The notes under the pieces: model-generated
The model's input: only the letters and a program-made list of their open reading frames with translations
Databases searched by the model: none
What the model was told of the DNA's origin: nothing
Source: Piscibacillus halophilus
GTDB lineage: Bacteria; Bacillota; Bacilli; Bacillales; Alkalibacillaceae
Direction: 5' to 3'
DNA: 48,970 bases
NCBI RefSeq assembly: GCF_900110685.1
Contig: NZ_FOES01000018.1
Span: forward strand, 1 to 48,970
Part shown: positions 21,029-32,958 of the stretch, piece by piece
Numbering within the stretch: position 1 is the first letter of the stretch
How the letters are laid out: each line of letters starts with the position of its first letter
Translations under genes and position numbers: made by a program

Positions 21029-22324
21029 ATGATTGAACGTTACACAAGAGAAGAAATGGGCCAAATATGGACGGAAGAAAATAAATTTAAGGCTTGGTTA
21101 GAAGTTGAAATATTAGCATGTGAAGCATGGGGTGAACTTGGCGTGATTCCAAAAGAAGATGTTAAAGCCCTAAGAGCTAACGCTTCATTTGATATGAATC
21201 GTATTAAAGAAATTGAAGCTGAAACACGTCATGATGTAGTGGCTTTCACGAGAGCTGTATCTGAAACGTTAGGGGAAGAGAAGAAATGGGTTCACTACGG
21301 ACTGACCTCAACAGATGTGGTCGATACAGCTCTAGGTTATTTAATTAAGCAAGCAAACGACATTATTAGAAAAGACCTTGTACGTTTTATCGATATTTTG
21401 AAAGAGAAGGCACAAGAACATAAATACACAGTTATGATGGGGCGTACGCATGGGGTTCATGCTGAGCCAACAACATTCGGTTTGAAGCTAGCTCTATGGT
21501 ATGAAGAAATGAAACGAAATTTAGAGCGCTTTGATGCGGCGGCAGACACCATCGGATACGGGAAAATGTCAGGTGCCGTTGGAACATATGCGAATATCGA
21601 TCCATTCGTTGAGAAGTATGTGTGTGAAAATCTCGGCCTTAAACCAGCACCGATTTCTACTCAAACGTTGCAACGTGACCGCCATGCTCACTATTTATCA
21701 ACATTAGCATTAATTGCTACATCAATCGAGAAGATGGCTGTTGAAATTCGCGGATTACAAAAGAGTGAAACGCGTGAAGTAGAGGAGTTTTTTGCAAAAG
21801 GTCAAAAAGGATCTTCGGCGATGCCTCATAAACGAAACCCAATTGGTTCAGAAAACATGGCTGGAATGGCTCGCGTCATCCGTGGTTACATGATGACGGC
21901 TTATGAAAATGTTCCACTATGGCACGAGCGTGATATTTCGCATTCATCTGCAGAACGTGTCATCTTACCAGATGCAACAATCGCATTAAATTATATGTTA
22001 AATCGATTTGGAAACATTGTTGAAAAGTTAACGGTTTATGAAGAGAATATGAAGCGAAATATGGACCGTACATTTGGGTTAATTTTCTCCCAGCGCGTAT
22101 TACTATCGTTAATTGATAAAGGGTTATCACGTGAGAAAGCATATGATTTAGTTCAACCACTTGCCATGCAAGCGTGGGAAGAGCAAACATCGTTCCCGGA
22201 ATTAGTCAGGAATCACTCTGAGATCACAGAGGAATTAACAGAAGCAGAATTGGATGATTGTTTTGACCCAACGTATCACTTGAAAAATGTCGATGTGATT
22301 TTTGAACGCGTCGGATTAAACTAA
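21029..22324 (+). CDS. purB: Adenylosuccinate lyase
   Basis: Protein of 431 aa. It cleaves SAICAR to AICAR and adenylosuccinate to AMP, so it serves two steps. The superfamily signature [16 protein letters not shown] is present (about residues 262-277), as are [11 protein letters not shown] and [17 protein letters not shown] precedes ATG 21029. Confidence 0.98.
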   Translation: MIERYTREEMGQIWTEENKFKAWLEVEILACEAWGELGVIPKEDVKALRANASFDMNRIKEIEAETRHDVVAFTRAVSETLGEEKKWVHYGLTSTDVVDTALGYLIKQANDIIRKDLVRFIDILKEKAQEHKYTVMMGRTHGVHAEPTTFGLKLALWYEEMKRNLERFDAAADTIGYGKMSGAVGTYANIDPFVEKYVCENLGLKPAPISTQTLQRDRHAHYLSTLALIATSIEKMAVEIRGLQKSETREVEEFFAKGQKGSSAMPHKRNPIGSENMAGMARVIRGYMMTAYENVPLWHERDISHSSAERVILPDATIALNYMLNRFGNIVEKLTVYEENMKRNMDRTFGLIFSQRVLLSLIDKGLSREKAYDLVQPLAMQAWEEQTSFPELVRNHSEITEELTEAELDDCFDPTYHLKNVDVIFERVGLN

Positions 22325-22337
22325 GGGGGCTTACTTT

Positions 22338-23060
22338 TTGCAAAAAGGTCAGTTGGTATACGAAGGCAAGGCGAAGCGTTTGTATGAAACAGAATACCCA
22401 GATGTTTTAGTGGTCGAGTATAAGAATGCTTTGACAGCTTTTAATGGTCAGAAGAAAGCTGAAGAGCAAGGCAAAGGCGCATTAAATAATAAAATTTCCT
22501 CGATTTTGTTTGAAACACTGCATCAAGCCGGGGTGGCTAACCATTGGGTGAAACAGATCTCTGAGGATGAGCAATTGGTTAAGCATACTAAGATTATTCC
22601 GATTGAAGTCGTGGTTCGTAATGTAGCGGCTGGAAGCTTAGCTAAACGATTAGGATTAACAGAAGGACATCAATTAGGTCAAACGGTTGTGGAGTATTAC
22701 TACAAAGATGATGAGTTAGGCGACCCATTAATTAATGAAGATCATATTAAGCTATTGAATCTAGTTGATTCAGATGATTTAGCTAGAATGAAAGACATGG
22801 CTCTTGTCGTCAATGATTGTTTATTAGACTGTTTTAAGCAATGTGATTTAAAGTTAATAGATTTTAAGTTGGAGTTTGGTTATGACCGATCAGGTGAATT
22901 GATGTTATCTGATGAAATATCACCGGATACCTGTCGCTTATGGGATATCGAGACGAATGAAAAGCTCGATAAAGATGTATTTCGTAAAGGAATAGGCAGC
23001 GTAGAAAAGTCTTATAGCACGGTTTTAGAACGCTTAAAGGGGGGTGTGTCCAATGGTTAA
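22338..23060 (+). CDS. purC: SAICAR synthase
   Basis: Protein of 240 aa. It condenses CAIR with aspartate using ATP. LVYEGKAKRLYETE at the N-terminus, IPIEVVVRNVAAGSLAKRLG and the later DEISPDTCRLWD are diagnostic. The start is TTG 22338 after AAGGGGG; no ATG lies near. It overlaps purS by 8 nt. Confidence 0.97.
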   Translation: MQKGQLVYEGKAKRLYETEYPDVLVVEYKNALTAFNGQKKAEEQGKGALNNKISSILFETLHQAGVANHWVKQISEDEQLVKHTKIIPIEVVVRNVAAGSLAKRLGLTEGHQLGQTVVEYYYKDDELGDPLINEDHIKLLNLVDSDDLARMKDMALVVNDCLLDCFKQCDLKLIDFKLEFGYDRSGELMLSDEISPDTCRLWDIETNEKLDKDVFRKGIGSVEKSYSTVLERLKGGVSNG

Positions 23061-23304
23061 AGTAAAGGTGTATGTCACGTTAAAAGAAGGGGTATTAGAT
23101 CCTCAGGGAAAAGCGGTAGAACAAGCGCTTGACGCTAAAGGATTTAACGGAGTTAGTGACATGCGAGTCGGTAAGTATATGGAATTTAATCTTGATGCCA
23201 ATATGGCGACTGAGAATCAGATAGAGGAAATGTGTGAACAGTTACTCGCCAATCCAGTTATCGAAGACTATCGTTATGAAACTGAGGAGGTTGTATCGTC
23301 GTGA
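23053..23304 (+). CDS. purS: FGAM synthase subunit PurS
   Basis: Protein of 83 aa, the small subunit that links PurQ and PurL in the three-part Gram-positive FGAM synthase. [20 protein letters not shown] and [10 protein letters not shown] are diagnostic. A GTG at 23044 is in frame, but ATG 23053 matches the family start. It overlaps both neighbours, which fits stoichiometric synthesis of the complex. Confidence 0.96.
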   Translation: MVKVKVYVTLKEGVLDPQGKAVEQALDAKGFNGVSDMRVGKYMEFNLDANMATENQIEEMCEQLLANPVIEDYRYETEEVVSS

Positions 23305-23984
23305 GGTTCGCGGTCGTGGTGTTCCCAGGTTCTAACTGTGATATGGATATGTTATTTGCGATACAAGATGCGCTCGGTGAAGACGTGGAATATATTTCTC
23401 ACCGAGACCAAGATTTATCTAGATTTGATGCGGTTTTATTACCAGGCGGGTTCTCATATGGAGATTATTTAAGATCGGGTTCGATTGCTAGTTTTTCACC
23501 GATTATGGAGTCGGTAAAAGCGTTTGCTCAAGCAGATAAACCGATTCTAGGTGTCTGCAATGGGTTTCAAGTTTTACTAGAATCAGGATTGTTACCTGGT
23601 GCGATGAAGCGGAATGAAAACTTGAAGTTTATTTGTCAAACAACACCTGTGATTGTCGCAAATAATGAAACGCAATTTACAAGTGAATATCAACAGGATG
23701 AAAGAATTCAACTTCCGATTGCACATGCAGAAGGAAATTATGAATGTGATGATGCAACATTAGAAAAGCTTGAGCAACATAATCAGATCGTCTTCAGATA
23801 TGCAGATAACCCGAATGGTTCTAAAGGGGATATTGCCGGAATTTGTAATGAAAAAGGCAATGTATTAGGAATGATGCCTCATCCAGAACGTGCCGTCGAT
23901 TCATTATTAGGCAGCGCAGATGGTTTGAGACTATTTCAATCGATTCTAGTAAATTGGAGGGAACACCATGCCGTTACTTCTTGA
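23301..23984 (+). CDS. purQ: FGAM synthase glutaminase subunit PurQ
   Basis: Protein of 227 aa, class I glutamine amidotransferase. The catalytic triad is visible as C86 in GVCNGFQ and H194/E196 in PHPERA. It starts with GTG 23301, overlapping purS by 4 nt (GTGA). Its ammonia is passed to PurL. It overlaps purL by 17 nt. Confidence 0.97.
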   Translation: MRFAVVVFPGSNCDMDMLFAIQDALGEDVEYISHRDQDLSRFDAVLLPGGFSYGDYLRSGSIASFSPIMESVKAFAQADKPILGVCNGFQVLLESGLLPGAMKRNENLKFICQTTPVIVANNETQFTSEYQQDERIQLPIAHAEGNYECDDATLEKLEQHNQIVFRYADNPNGSKGDIAGICNEKGNVLGMMPHPERAVDSLLGSADGLRLFQSILVNWREHHAVTS

Positions 23985-26178
23985 GCCTAATTCTAACGAA
24001 ATAAAAGAAAAAAAGCTCTATGCTGAAATGGGGCTCACTGATGATGAGTTTCAGAAGATTGAACGTTTATTAGGTCGAACTCCAAACTATACGGAAACAG
24101 GTATTTTCTCTGTAATGTGGAGTGAGCATTGTAGTTATAAAAAATCTAAGCCTCTATTAAGTAAGTTTCCAACTGAAGGTGAACGAGTGTTACAAGGCCC
24201 AGGTGAAGGGGCAGGGATTATCGATATCGGTAATGACTTAGCGGTTGCTTTTAAAATTGAAAGTCATAACCACCCATCCGCAATTGAGCCTTACCAAGGG
24301 GCAGCGACAGGTGTTGGAGGTATCATTCGTGATGTATTCTCCATGGGGGCACGTCCAATCGCGTTATTAAATTCGTTAAGATTCGGTGAGTTGGATCATC
24401 CAAGAACGAGGTATTTATTTGAAGAAGTCGTTAATGGGATTGCTGGTTATGGGAACTGTGTAGGAATCCCGACAGTTGGCGGTGAGATTCAGTTTGATGA
24501 TTGTTATAAAGGGAATCCACTTGTGAACGCCATGTGTGTTGGACTCATTCGACACGAAGACATCCAAGTCGGTCAGGCAAAGGGAATCGGCAATACGGTT
24601 ATGTACATCGGATCAGCAACAGGGCGTGACGGAATTCATGGTGCTACATTTGCGTCTGAAGAATTGACAGATGATTCTGCAGAGGATCGTCCAGCGGTTC
24701 AAGTTGGCGATCCATTTATGGAGAAATTATTGATTGAAGCTTGTCTTGAAATGGTGAAATGTGACGCCTTAGTTGGGATTCAAGATATGGGCGCTGCAGG
24801 TCTAACGTCATCTGCGAGCGAAATGGCTAGTAAGGCTGGAACAGGTATTGAGTTAAACCTTGATCGAGTCCCGCAACGTGAACAAGGGATGACACCATAT
24901 GAAATGATGCTATCAGAATCACAAGAACGCATGCTCGTGGTCGTTGAAAAGGGTCGCGAACATGAGATTAAAGAAATAGTTTCAAAATATGACCTTGAAG
25001 CGGTTGAAGTAGGGCATGTCATTGAAGAACAACAGTTTCGCTTAAAGTTTCAAGGAGAAATCGTCACGGATGTTCCAGTTGATGCTTTAGCGGAGGATGC
25101 ACCTGTTTACCAGATGCCATCCAAAACACCTAAAAAGATATCCCAAACCCAATCAACCATTGAAATAGAGAATGCTGAAAAAGTTTTAGAACAGTTATTA
25201 CAACAGCCTACGATTGCAAGTAAAGAGTGGGTTTATCAACAATATGACCACCAAGTTCAAACGAATACAGTCGTGCAACCAGGGTCAGATGCAGCTGTTT
25301 TAAGAGTTCGTGGAACAAATAAAGCGATTGCGATGACGACGGATTGTAATTCTCGTTATTTACACCTAAATCCTAATCGTGGCGGTCAAATTGCGATTGC
25401 AGAAGCGGCACGAAACATTGTTTGCTCAGGTGCTGAACCTGTTGCAATTACAGACTGTTTAAACTTTGGTAACCCAGATAAACCAGAAGTGTTCTGGATG
25501 ATGGAACAGGCAACAGATGGAATGGCAGAAGCCTGCGAGCTTTTAAACACCCCAGTGATTAGTGGAAATGTCTCACTTTATAACGAAACAAACGGTACGA
25601 GTGTCTATCCAACTCCGGTTATTGGAATGGTAGGACTCGTTCATGATGTTAAGCATATTACAACTCAACACGCACAACAGGTTGGAGATTATGTTTATTT
25701 AATTGGAGATTCAACAAGTGAAATTGGCGGTAGTGAACTACAAAAACTCCTTATTGGCCGATATGAAGGAGATGCGCCAGAATTAGATTTAAACGTTGAA
25801 CGAACGAGACTCCAATCACTTCTTGGATCTATACAAAATGGCCTTGTTTCTTCTGCTCACGATGTGTCAGAAGGAGGCTTAGCCGTTGCTTTAGCTGAAA
25901 AGGTTATGACGACTCAATTCGGATTGAATGTCGAGTTAAACGGACAGGATCTTATTGAGCTTTTCAGTGAGACTCAATCTAGATTTGTCGTCACCGTACA
26001 ACCAGAACAGTCAGAAGCTTTTGAAAAATCGGTGGATGCTAAACGAATTGGATCAGTCACGAACGATAGTCAATTATCGGTAGCTTTTAACGGTGAGAAG
26101 GTGATTCATCAATCGGTAGATCACTTAACTAACCTTTGGAAAGGGGCTTTACCATGCTTGGTGAAATCAAAGGCTTAA
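23968..26178 (+). CDS. purL: FGAM synthase large subunit PurL (small form)
   Basis: Protein of 736 aa, the short PurL that works with PurS and PurQ. Early motifs are [20 protein letters not shown] and [20 protein letters not shown]. Later ones are [15 protein letters not shown] and GGSELQKL from the duplicated AIRS-like halves. GGAGG precedes ATG 23968. Length is normal for Bacillus. Confidence 0.98.
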   Translation: MPLLLEPNSNEIKEKKLYAEMGLTDDEFQKIERLLGRTPNYTETGIFSVMWSEHCSYKKSKPLLSKFPTEGERVLQGPGEGAGIIDIGNDLAVAFKIESHNHPSAIEPYQGAATGVGGIIRDVFSMGARPIALLNSLRFGELDHPRTRYLFEEVVNGIAGYGNCVGIPTVGGEIQFDDCYKGNPLVNAMCVGLIRHEDIQVGQAKGIGNTVMYIGSATGRDGIHGATFASEELTDDSAEDRPAVQVGDPFMEKLLIEACLEMVKCDALVGIQDMGAAGLTSSASEMASKAGTGIELNLDRVPQREQGMTPYEMMLSESQERMLVVVEKGREHEIKEIVSKYDLEAVEVGHVIEEQQFRLKFQGEIVTDVPVDALAEDAPVYQMPSKTPKKISQTQSTIEIENAEKVLEQLLQQPTIASKEWVYQQYDHQVQTNTVVQPGSDAAVLRVRGTNKAIAMTTDCNSRYLHLNPNRGGQIAIAEAARNIVCSGAEPVAITDCLNFGNPDKPEVFWMMEQATDGMAEACELLNTPVISGNVSLYNETNGTSVYPTPVIGMVGLVHDVKHITTQHAQQVGDYVYLIGDSTSEIGGSELQKLLIGRYEGDAPELDLNVERTRLQSLLGSIQNGLVSSAHDVSEGGLAVALAEKVMTTQFGLNVELNGQDLIELFSETQSRFVVTVQPEQSEAFEKSVDAKRIGSVTNDSQLSVAFNGEKVIHQSVDHLTNLWKGALPCLVKSKA

Positions 26179-27587
26179 ACGAAGAATGCGGAATCTTTGG
26201 TGTCTATGGCCACCCTCAAGCAGCACATATGACTTATTATGGGTTACATGCCTTACAACATAGAGGTCAGGAAGGTGCTGGAGTTGTGGTATCAGATGGA
26301 TATGATTTAAAACAATCTAAAGGCCAAGGTTTAGTGACAGAGGTCTTAGATGAAGAGGAATTAATGACTCTTTCTGGTCATGCAGCGATTGGTCATGTCC
26401 GTTATTCAACGGCAGGCGGAAAGACATTTGAAAATATTCAACCATTGTTTTTCCGTTCGAGTACAGGTTCATTAGCATTAGCGCATAACGGAAACTTAGT
26501 GAATGCCACTAAGTTGCGTCAAGAGCTTGAAGAAACAGGGAGTATATTTCAAACAACATCTGATACAGAGGTGATTGCCCACCTTATTAAACGTGCAGGA
26601 AGAACACCCATAATTGACCGAATCAAGCAAGCTTTAAATGAGTTGGAAGGGGCTTACGCCATTGTCATGCTTGATGAAAAAAGGTTAATTGCCGCATTAG
26701 ATCCTCGTGGAATGAGGCCTTTATCTCTTTCGAAGGTTGGAAGTGGCTACGCCATCGCATCAGAGACTTGTGCCTTTGATGTCGTTGGAGCTGAATATAT
26801 ACGAGAAATTCACCCTGGTGAGCTTTTAGTCATTGATGACCAAGGGATTCAAGTTGATTCGTTTTCACAACCAAAAGACCGTTCGATTTGTACAATGGAG
26901 TACGTTTATTTTGCTAGACCAGATAGTAATGTAGATCACAATAATATTCATAGTGTACGTAAACGATTAGGCAAAAAGCTTGCGGAAGTTTCTCCAGTTG
27001 AAGCAGATGTCGTAACAGGTGTTCCGGATTCAAGCATTTCAGCAGCCATTGGATTTGCGGAACAATCGGGAATTCCATATGAATTAGGCTTAATTAAAAA
27101 TCGTTATGTAGGAAGAACGTTTATCCAACCCTCACAAGCTTTACGTGAGCGTGGCGTTCAAATGAAGCTATCGGCGGTTAAAAAGATTGTGGAAGGGAAA
27201 CGAGTCGTGATGGTAGATGACTCGATTGTTCGTGGTACGACTTCTAGACGAATCGTGAACATGTTAAAAGAGGCCGGAGCCAAAGAAGTGCATGTTCGAA
27301 TTAGTTCCCCTCCAATCACGCATCCATGCTTTTACGGCATTGATACGTCCAACTCAGGTGAGTTAATTGCCGCGAATCATAGTATAGAGGAAATTCGTGA
27401 GATGATCGGTGCTGATACGTTAACTTATTTACCAGTCGATGCTATGGTGGAAGCTGTTGATCGTAACGATACAAGTCCTAACTGCGGTCATTGCTTAGCT
27501 TGTTTTACCGGAAAATATCCAACTGATTTATATGAAGATTCATTACCCCCTCATGAAAAAGAACAGTTGATTGGAGCGAAATCCTAA
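26154..27587 (+). CDS. purF: Amidophosphoribosyltransferase
   Basis: Protein of 477 aa, first committed step of purine synthesis. ATG 26154 is chosen over the longer frame from 26136. It gives the 11-residue propeptide [11 protein letters not shown] before the catalytic C12, as in the B. subtilis enzyme. The PRPP loop is [13 protein letters not shown]. Cysteines in the late [12 protein letters not shown] and HPCFYG segments match the 4Fe-4S ligands of the oxygen-sensitive Bacillus type. It overlaps purL by 25 nt. Confidence 0.98.
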   Translation: MLGEIKGLNEECGIFGVYGHPQAAHMTYYGLHALQHRGQEGAGVVVSDGYDLKQSKGQGLVTEVLDEEELMTLSGHAAIGHVRYSTAGGKTFENIQPLFFRSSTGSLALAHNGNLVNATKLRQELEETGSIFQTTSDTEVIAHLIKRAGRTPIIDRIKQALNELEGAYAIVMLDEKRLIAALDPRGMRPLSLSKVGSGYAIASETCAFDVVGAEYIREIHPGELLVIDDQGIQVDSFSQPKDRSICTMEYVYFARPDSNVDHNNIHSVRKRLGKKLAEVSPVEADVVTGVPDSSISAAIGFAEQSGIPYELGLIKNRYVGRTFIQPSQALRERGVQMKLSAVKKIVEGKRVVMVDDSIVRGTTSRRIVNMLKEAGAKEVHVRISSPPITHPCFYGIDTSNSGELIAANHSIEEIREMIGADTLTYLPVDAMVEAVDRNDTSPNCGHCLACFTGKYPTDLYEDSLPPHEKEQLIGAKS

Positions 27588-28606
27588 TGTCAGAGGCGTA
27601 CAAACAAGCCGGAGTCAATATTGAAGCAGGTTATAAAGCCGTTAATCGCATGAAGCAGCACGTGGATAGAACGAGTCGTTTAGGAGTGATTGGTGCACTT
27701 GGTAGTTTTGGCGGTATGTTTGATTTATCACAATTAAACTACGTCGAGCCGGTCTTAATTTCAGGTACAGATGGTGTTGGGACTAAGCTTAAGCTCGCTT
27801 ATGAATTAGATCGTCATGACACGATAGGGGTCGATGCTGTTGCCATGTGTGTCAATGATATTGTCGTACAAGGGGCAGAACCACTTTATTTTCTAGATTA
27901 CATCGGTTTAGGGAAGGCAGACCCTTTCACGATTGAACAAATTGTTAAAGGGATTGCCGATGGATGTGAAGAAGCAGGTTGTGCGTTAATTGGCGGTGAG
28001 ACCGCTGAAATGCCTGGAGTCTATGATGAAGACGAATATGATGTTGCAGGTTTTGCTGTTGGAGCATGTGAAAAACGTGATGTCATAACAGGAGAGACGG
28101 TTAAAGCTGGAGACGTGTTAATTGGTTTACCGTCATCAGGGATTCATAGTAACGGCTTTTCACTCGTTAGAAAAATCGTTTCAGATTCAGGATTAGATCT
28201 TCATAAAGAATACGCTCCATTTAATCAAAGATTAGGAGACGTCCTTTTAACACCGACGAATATATATGTGCAAGATGTATTAAAAGTTAAACAATCAGGC
28301 CTATTAAAGTCAGCAGCTCATATTACAGGCGGCGGATTTCATGAAAATATACCACGGATGCTCCCAGATGACTTAGGAGCAAAAATAGATGTGACCTCTT
28401 ATCCAATACCTGACATCTTTCCATTTTTACAAAAGCATGGTCAACTCAAACAGGATGAGATGTATCATGTGTTTAATATGGGAATTGGAATGGTATTAGC
28501 TATTGATTCTGAACATGTTCAACGTGTTCTTGATCTTCTAGATAGTGCTTATATAATTGGTCGCGTTCAGAATCAAAAAGGTGTTGAGCTTGTAGAGGAG
28601 GTATAA
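27587..28606 (+). CDS. purM: AIR synthetase (phosphoribosylformylglycinamidine cyclo-ligase)
   Basis: Protein of 339 aa. It closes the imidazole ring using [23 protein letters not shown] (about residues 60-80), [11 protein letters not shown] and [12 protein letters not shown] are diagnostic. It begins on the last base of the purF stop and is followed by purN after 3 nt. Confidence 0.98.
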   Translation: MSEAYKQAGVNIEAGYKAVNRMKQHVDRTSRLGVIGALGSFGGMFDLSQLNYVEPVLISGTDGVGTKLKLAYELDRHDTIGVDAVAMCVNDIVVQGAEPLYFLDYIGLGKADPFTIEQIVKGIADGCEEAGCALIGGETAEMPGVYDEDEYDVAGFAVGACEKRDVITGETVKAGDVLIGLPSSGIHSNGFSLVRKIVSDSGLDLHKEYAPFNQRLGDVLLTPTNIYVQDVLKVKQSGLLKSAAHITGGGFHENIPRMLPDDLGAKIDVTSYPIPDIFPFLQKHGQLKQDEMYHVFNMGIGMVLAIDSEHVQRVLDLLDSAYIIGRVQNQKGVELVEEV

Positions 28607-28609
28607 CGA

Positions 28610-29188
28610 ATGAAACGAGTAGCTGTTTTTGCTTCGGGGAGTGGCTCGAATTTTGAATCGATTGTTCAAGCGTCTAAAAACGATGAAAGTTATGAAGTCG
28701 TTTTATTATTTTCAGATCAACCAAATGCTTATGCATTAAAGAGAGCTGAAACATTAGGGGTTGAGGCAGAATCTTTTTCACTTAAAGATTATCCAGACAA
28801 ATTAGCGTATGAAGCTGATGTATTAGCATTATTAATTCGAAAAAGAATTGATTTTATCGTACTCGCAGGTTACATGCGATTAATTGGGTCGACCCTATTA
28901 AACCATTATAGTGGTCAAATCGTGAACATCCACCCTTCATTATTGCCACAGTTTCCAGGGTTAAATGCGATTGGGCAGGCGCTTGAAGCGGGTGTTACTG
29001 AAACAGGTGTCACAATTCACTTTGTCGATGAAGGAATGGATACAGGTCCCATTATTCGTCAAGAAAAAGTATGGATTGAAAAAGATGATACGCAGGAAAC
29101 ATTACAACGAAAAATACAACAAGTAGAGCATCGCCTATACCCAGAGACATTACAACAACTGTTACGGAAGGATGAGGTCATTGTCTAA
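28610..29188 (+). CDS. purN: GAR formyltransferase
   Basis: Protein of 192 aa that transfers formyl from 10-formyl-THF to GAR. Phosphate loop [10 protein letters not shown] is near the N-terminus. The catalytic N and H are in [12 protein letters not shown], and the D in DEGMDTGPI. It depends on folate made by enzymes like the FolD encoded downstream. It overlaps purH by 17 nt. Confidence 0.97.
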   Translation: MKRVAVFASGSGSNFESIVQASKNDESYEVVLLFSDQPNAYALKRAETLGVEAESFSLKDYPDKLAYEADVLALLIRKRIDFIVLAGYMRLIGSTLLNHYSGQIVNIHPSLLPQFPGLNAIGQALEAGVTETGVTIHFVDEGMDTGPIIRQEKVWIEKDDTQETLQRKIQQVEHRLYPETLQQLLRKDEVIV

Positions 29189-30710
29189 GCGCGCATTAGT
29201 GAGTGTATCTGATAAAAGTGGAATTGTGGATTTCGCTAAACAATTAGTGGATCAAGGTGTAGAAATTATTTCAACGGGTGGGACGAAAAAGGCTTTAGAA
29301 GAAGCGGGTGTTACGGTAACAGGTATCTCGGATGTAACTGGCTTTCCAGAAATTTTAGATGGACGTGTTAAAACGTTACATCCAAATGTTCACGCAGGTT
29401 TATTAGCTAAACGCTCAGAGAAAAGTCATATTGATCAATTAGAAGAGCAAAGTATTCAGCCGATTGATTTTGTCATTGTAAACTTATACCCATTTAAAGA
29501 GACTATCTCTAAGGAGGGTGTGACGTTTGATCAAGCGATTGAAAATATTGATATTGGTGGGCCGACGATGTTACGCTCAGCAGCCAAAAATCATGAAGAT
29601 GTAACTGTGGTGGTTGATCCGCAAGATTACGAACGAGTCATTGAAGAGTTAAGAAGCGGGGATGTAACACTTGAATTAAAACGTAATTTAGCCGCAAAAG
29701 TCTTTAGACATACAGCACACTATGATGCTTTAATTGCGGGATATTTAACAAAACAAACCGGAGAATCATTCCCGGAAACAAAGACCATCACTTATGAAAA
29801 ACAACAAACACTTCGATATGGTGAAAACCCACATCAACAAGCCGCTTTTTATGCAGAGCCTTTTGCAGCAGCATCTTCTTTAGTTAAAGCCAAGCAGTTA
29901 CATGGTAAAGAATTATCTTACAATAACATTCAAGATGCAGATTCCGCCTTACAAATCGTAAAAGAGTTTAATGAACCAGCAGCAGTAGCGGTCAAACATA
30001 TGAATCCGTGTGGGGTAGGGATCGGTGAATCCATTTTAGAAGCTTATGAGCATGCCTTTGAAGCGGATCCTATTTCAATTTTTGGTGGAATTGTTGCTTT
30101 AAATCGCCCGGTCGATGCTAGTGTCGCTGAGAAGATGAGTGAAATTTTCTTAGAAATTATTTTAGCACCTGAGTTTACAGAAGAAGCATTAGCAATTTTA
30201 ACTAAGAAGAAGAATATTCGCTTGATTGAAGTTTCGACTGATTCAAATAAACCGAATGAGCAACTTAAATCTGTTACAGGTGGTGTGTTAATTCAAGATG
30301 AAGATCATCATCAATTAAGCGAACCTGAGTTAAAGGTTGTAACTGAACAACAACCTACTGAAGCCGAGTGGAAGGATTTGAAGTTTGCATGGAAGGTGAT
30401 CAAACACGTTAAATCAAACGCAATCATATTAGCTAAAGATTCGCAAACCATTGGGGTTGGTGCCGGACAAATGAACCGAGTTGGTGCGGCGAAGATTGCT
30501 ATTGAGCAAGCTGGCGAGAAAGCACAACACTCAGTAATGGCATCAGATGCCTTTTTCCCGATGGACGACACAGTTGAAGCGGCTCACCAGGCAGGGATTA
30601 CAGCCATCATTCAGCCAGGTGGCTCTAAACGAGATCAAGATTCCATCGATAAATGTAATGAATATGGTATGGCAATGGTCTTTACCGGTGTACGCCACTT
30701 TAAGCACTAG
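29172..30710 (+). CDS. purH: Bifunctional AICAR formyltransferase / IMP cyclohydrolase
   Basis: Protein of up to 512 aa catalysing the last two steps to IMP. The N-terminal MGS-like domain shows [10 protein letters not shown] and [12 protein letters not shown]. The formyltransferase part shows [18 protein letters not shown] and [10 protein letters not shown]. Start is uncertain: ATG 29172 directly abuts GGAAGG, while TTG 29181 has better spacing and matches the usual N-terminus. Confidence 0.97.
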   Translation: MRSLSKRALVSVSDKSGIVDFAKQLVDQGVEIISTGGTKKALEEAGVTVTGISDVTGFPEILDGRVKTLHPNVHAGLLAKRSEKSHIDQLEEQSIQPIDFVIVNLYPFKETISKEGVTFDQAIENIDIGGPTMLRSAAKNHEDVTVVVDPQDYERVIEELRSGDVTLELKRNLAAKVFRHTAHYDALIAGYLTKQTGESFPETKTITYEKQQTLRYGENPHQQAAFYAEPFAAASSLVKAKQLHGKELSYNNIQDADSALQIVKEFNEPAAVAVKHMNPCGVGIGESILEAYEHAFEADPISIFGGIVALNRPVDASVAEKMSEIFLEIILAPEFTEEALAILTKKKNIRLIEVSTDSNKPNEQLKSVTGGVLIQDEDHHQLSEPELKVVTEQQPTEAEWKDLKFAWKVIKHVKSNAIILAKDSQTIGVGAGQMNRVGAAKIAIEQAGEKAQHSVMASDAFFPMDDTVEAAHQAGITAIIQPGGSKRDQDSIDKCNEYGMAMVFTGVRHFKH

Positions 30711-30728
30711 AGATGAAGGAGGTCCTTT

Positions 30729-31997
30729 ATGAAGAAGGTACTCATTGTTGGTCGTGGAGGACGAGAGCACGTATTGGCATGGAAGATTAAGCAAAGTGTT
30801 TTAGTAGACGAAGTATTTGTTGCGCCTGGTAATGATGGCATGACGGATGTGGCAACATGTGTTGAAATCAACGAGGGAAAAGTGGATCAGTTGATTGATT
30901 TTGCCAAACAGCACGAGGTTGACTTAACCGTCGTTGGACCAGAAGCGCCGTTAATGGAAGGAATGGTTGATCGATTTCAAGCTGAAGGCTTAGCTATTTT
31001 TGGCCCAAATCAACAAGCAGCACTCATTGAAGGAAGTAAACAATTCGCCAAACAGCTTATGAAAACATATAATATTCCAACTGCTGACTACGCCTCTTTC
31101 TCTAATGAAGAAGACGCGAAGGCTTATGTGCGTCAGGTCGGAGTGCCCATTGTCATTAAAGCAGATGGGTTAGCGGCTGGAAAAGGTGTAATGATTGCGC
31201 AAACACTAGAAGAAGCAGATCAAGCCATTACCGAGCGCCTGCAAGAACACAAATTTGGTGAAGCTGGACGAACAATTGTTATCGAAGAATTTTTAGTCGG
31301 CGAAGAGTTTTCATTGATGGCATTTGTGAATGGGACACATGTCTATCCAATGGCAATATCTCAAGATCATAAACGTGCTTTTAACCATGATCAAGGACCT
31401 AATACAGGAGGGATGGGAGCTTATTCTCCGGTTCCACAAATCAGTGATGAGGTAAAAGAACAGGCGATTGAAAGCATTCTTAAGCCAACTGCTGAAGCAA
31501 TGGTCAAAGAAGGGAGACCCTTTCAAGGCATCCTTTATGCTGGTCTGATCCAAACACCTGAAGGTCCAAAAGTGATTGAATTTAACGCAAGATTTGGGGA
31601 TCCAGAAGTTCAAGTCGTGTTACCGAGACTGGAGAACGACTTGATGCACGTTCTAGAAGCCGTCATGACCAAAGAATCAATAGAGTTAAAGTGGAACAAC
31701 AAAGCTGTCGTGGGAGTGGTATTAGCTTCTGAAGGGTATCCTGGTGCTTATGAAAAAGGGCATGTCATTCCAAATCTTGATCAAATCGACCCTAGTAGCC
31801 TTGTTTTTCATGCCGGAACGAAATTCTCTGAAGACAAATGGTTGACCAATGGCGGGCGTTTATTATTAGTCGCGGCTGAACACCCAAGTATTGAAGGTGC
31901 ATCTGAATTAGTTTATAAAGATATGAAAAAGTTAAAATCTGATCACACTTTTTACAGAACAGATATTGCGAAGAAAGCGTTGACTATAGGAAAATAA
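30729..31997 (+). CDS. purD: GAR synthetase
   Basis: Protein of 422 aa, ATP-grasp ligase joining glycine to phosphoribosylamine. KVLIVGRGGREHVLAWKIKQ at the N-terminus, GLAAGKGVMIA and FNHDQGPNTGGMGAYSP are diagnostic. AAGGAGG precedes ATG 30729. It ends the 12-gene operon; no clear terminator follows before the ZTP riboswitch. Confidence 0.98.
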   Translation: MKKVLIVGRGGREHVLAWKIKQSVLVDEVFVAPGNDGMTDVATCVEINEGKVDQLIDFAKQHEVDLTVVGPEAPLMEGMVDRFQAEGLAIFGPNQQAALIEGSKQFAKQLMKTYNIPTADYASFSNEEDAKAYVRQVGVPIVIKADGLAAGKGVMIAQTLEEADQAITERLQEHKFGEAGRTIVIEEFLVGEEFSLMAFVNGTHVYPMAISQDHKRAFNHDQGPNTGGMGAYSPVPQISDEVKEQAIESILKPTAEAMVKEGRPFQGILYAGLIQTPEGPKVIEFNARFGDPEVQVVLPRLENDLMHVLEAVMTKESIELKWNNKAVVGVVLASEGYPGAYEKGHVIPNLDQIDPSSLVFHAGTKFSEDKWLTNGGRLLLVAAEHPSIEGASELVYKDMKKLKSDHTFYRTDIAKKALTIGK

Positions 31998-32001
31998 TTT
32001 A

Positions 32002-32077
32002 GCATGCAGTGACTGACGACAAAAATGGAATGAACCATGATGGAGCTGCGTGTTATCAAGCCGGTCGTCTGGGCGGG
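32002..32077 (+). ncRNA. ZTP (pfl) riboswitch upstream of folD
   Basis: The 115-nt gap after purD contains the ZTP aptamer pattern. P1 is gcatgcag (32002-32009) with ctgcgtgt (32046-32053). Inside it are tgactgacgac and an atgg/ccat stem with aatgaa loop. After a short linker comes the conserved ccggtcgtctgggcgg (32061-32076). ZTP signals folate shortage, and this class is known upstream of folD, fhs and purH. No T run follows. A ctctc segment could pair with the AGGAGGG at 32100, so control may act on translation (inferred). Confidence 0.85.
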
Positions 32078-32112
32078 GAGTTCGTCTCTCTTAATCAACA
32101 GGAGGGTAAAAA

Positions 32113-32958
32113 TTGAATCCATTGATACTAGACGGTAGAAAAGTTGCTCAAACGGTTAAGGATGAGTTAAAAGGACAAATTGATGAGTTGCAAAGTAAAG
32201 GTATCACACCTAAACTAGCGACAGTGCTAGTTGGAGACGATGAAGCTTCTAAGACATATGTGCAAATGAAAGCTAATACGTGTCATAAGTTATGTATGGC
32301 TTCAGAACGTGTCTTTTTACCAGAGGAGACGACGACTGAAGAATTATTAGATGTGATTCAACGCTTAAATGAAGATCCTGAAGTACACGGTATTTTGTTA
32401 CAACATCCCGTTCCAAGTCACATAGATGAACGCCAAGCTTTTGATGCGATCTCCTTAGATAAAGATGTCGATGGCGTGACGTCACATGGTTTTGGCGCCA
32501 CAACCTTTCAACTAGGAGCCTATCCTTGTTGTACACCGGCAGCCATTTTACAAGTGATTGATTATTATGGCCTTGACGTAGAAGGAAAGCACGCCGTTGT
32601 GATAGGACGCAGCCCAATACTAGGAAAACCGGTGTCGATGATGTTGTTAAACCGGAATGCGACGGTGACAATTTGTCATTCAAAAACGGAAAACTTACCC
32701 GAAGTCGTAAAACAAGCAGATATTGTAGTCGCAGCTGTCGGTCGTCCTAAATTTGTAAAAGGTGATTGGTTAAAAGAAGGTGCCATTGTACTAGATGCAG
32801 GTTATAACCCAGGCAATATTGGGGATGCTGATTATGATACATGTTATGCTAAGTCTTCAGCCATTACACCTGTTCCAGGAGGAATTGGCCCGGTGACCAT
32901 TTCAATGCTTCTCAAACATACGGTTGAAGCCGCTCAGAAACAATGCAAGGTCTCATAA
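32113..32958 (+). CDS. folD: Methylene-THF dehydrogenase/cyclohydrolase, FolD family
   Basis: Protein of 281 aa producing 10-formyl-THF with NADP(H). Active-site residues Y49, K53 (YVQMK), Q97 (LLQHP) and D120 (KDVDG) are kept, as are GRSPILGKP and PVPGGIGPVT. After KDVDG the segment VTSHGFG replaces the usual FHPxNxG, and CCTP replaces PCTP, so it is a divergent paralogue. Start is TTG 32113 after AGGAGGG. It supplies the cofactor for PurN and PurH and lies behind a ZTP riboswitch. Confidence 0.9.
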   Translation: MNPLILDGRKVAQTVKDELKGQIDELQSKGITPKLATVLVGDDEASKTYVQMKANTCHKLCMASERVFLPEETTTEELLDVIQRLNEDPEVHGILLQHPVPSHIDERQAFDAISLDKDVDGVTSHGFGATTFQLGAYPCCTPAAILQVIDYYGLDVEGKHAVVIGRSPILGKPVSMMLLNRNATVTICHSKTENLPEVVKQADIVVAAVGRPKFVKGDWLKEGAIVLDAGYNPGNIGDADYDTCYAKSSAITPVPGGIGPVTISMLLKHTVEAAQKQCKVS

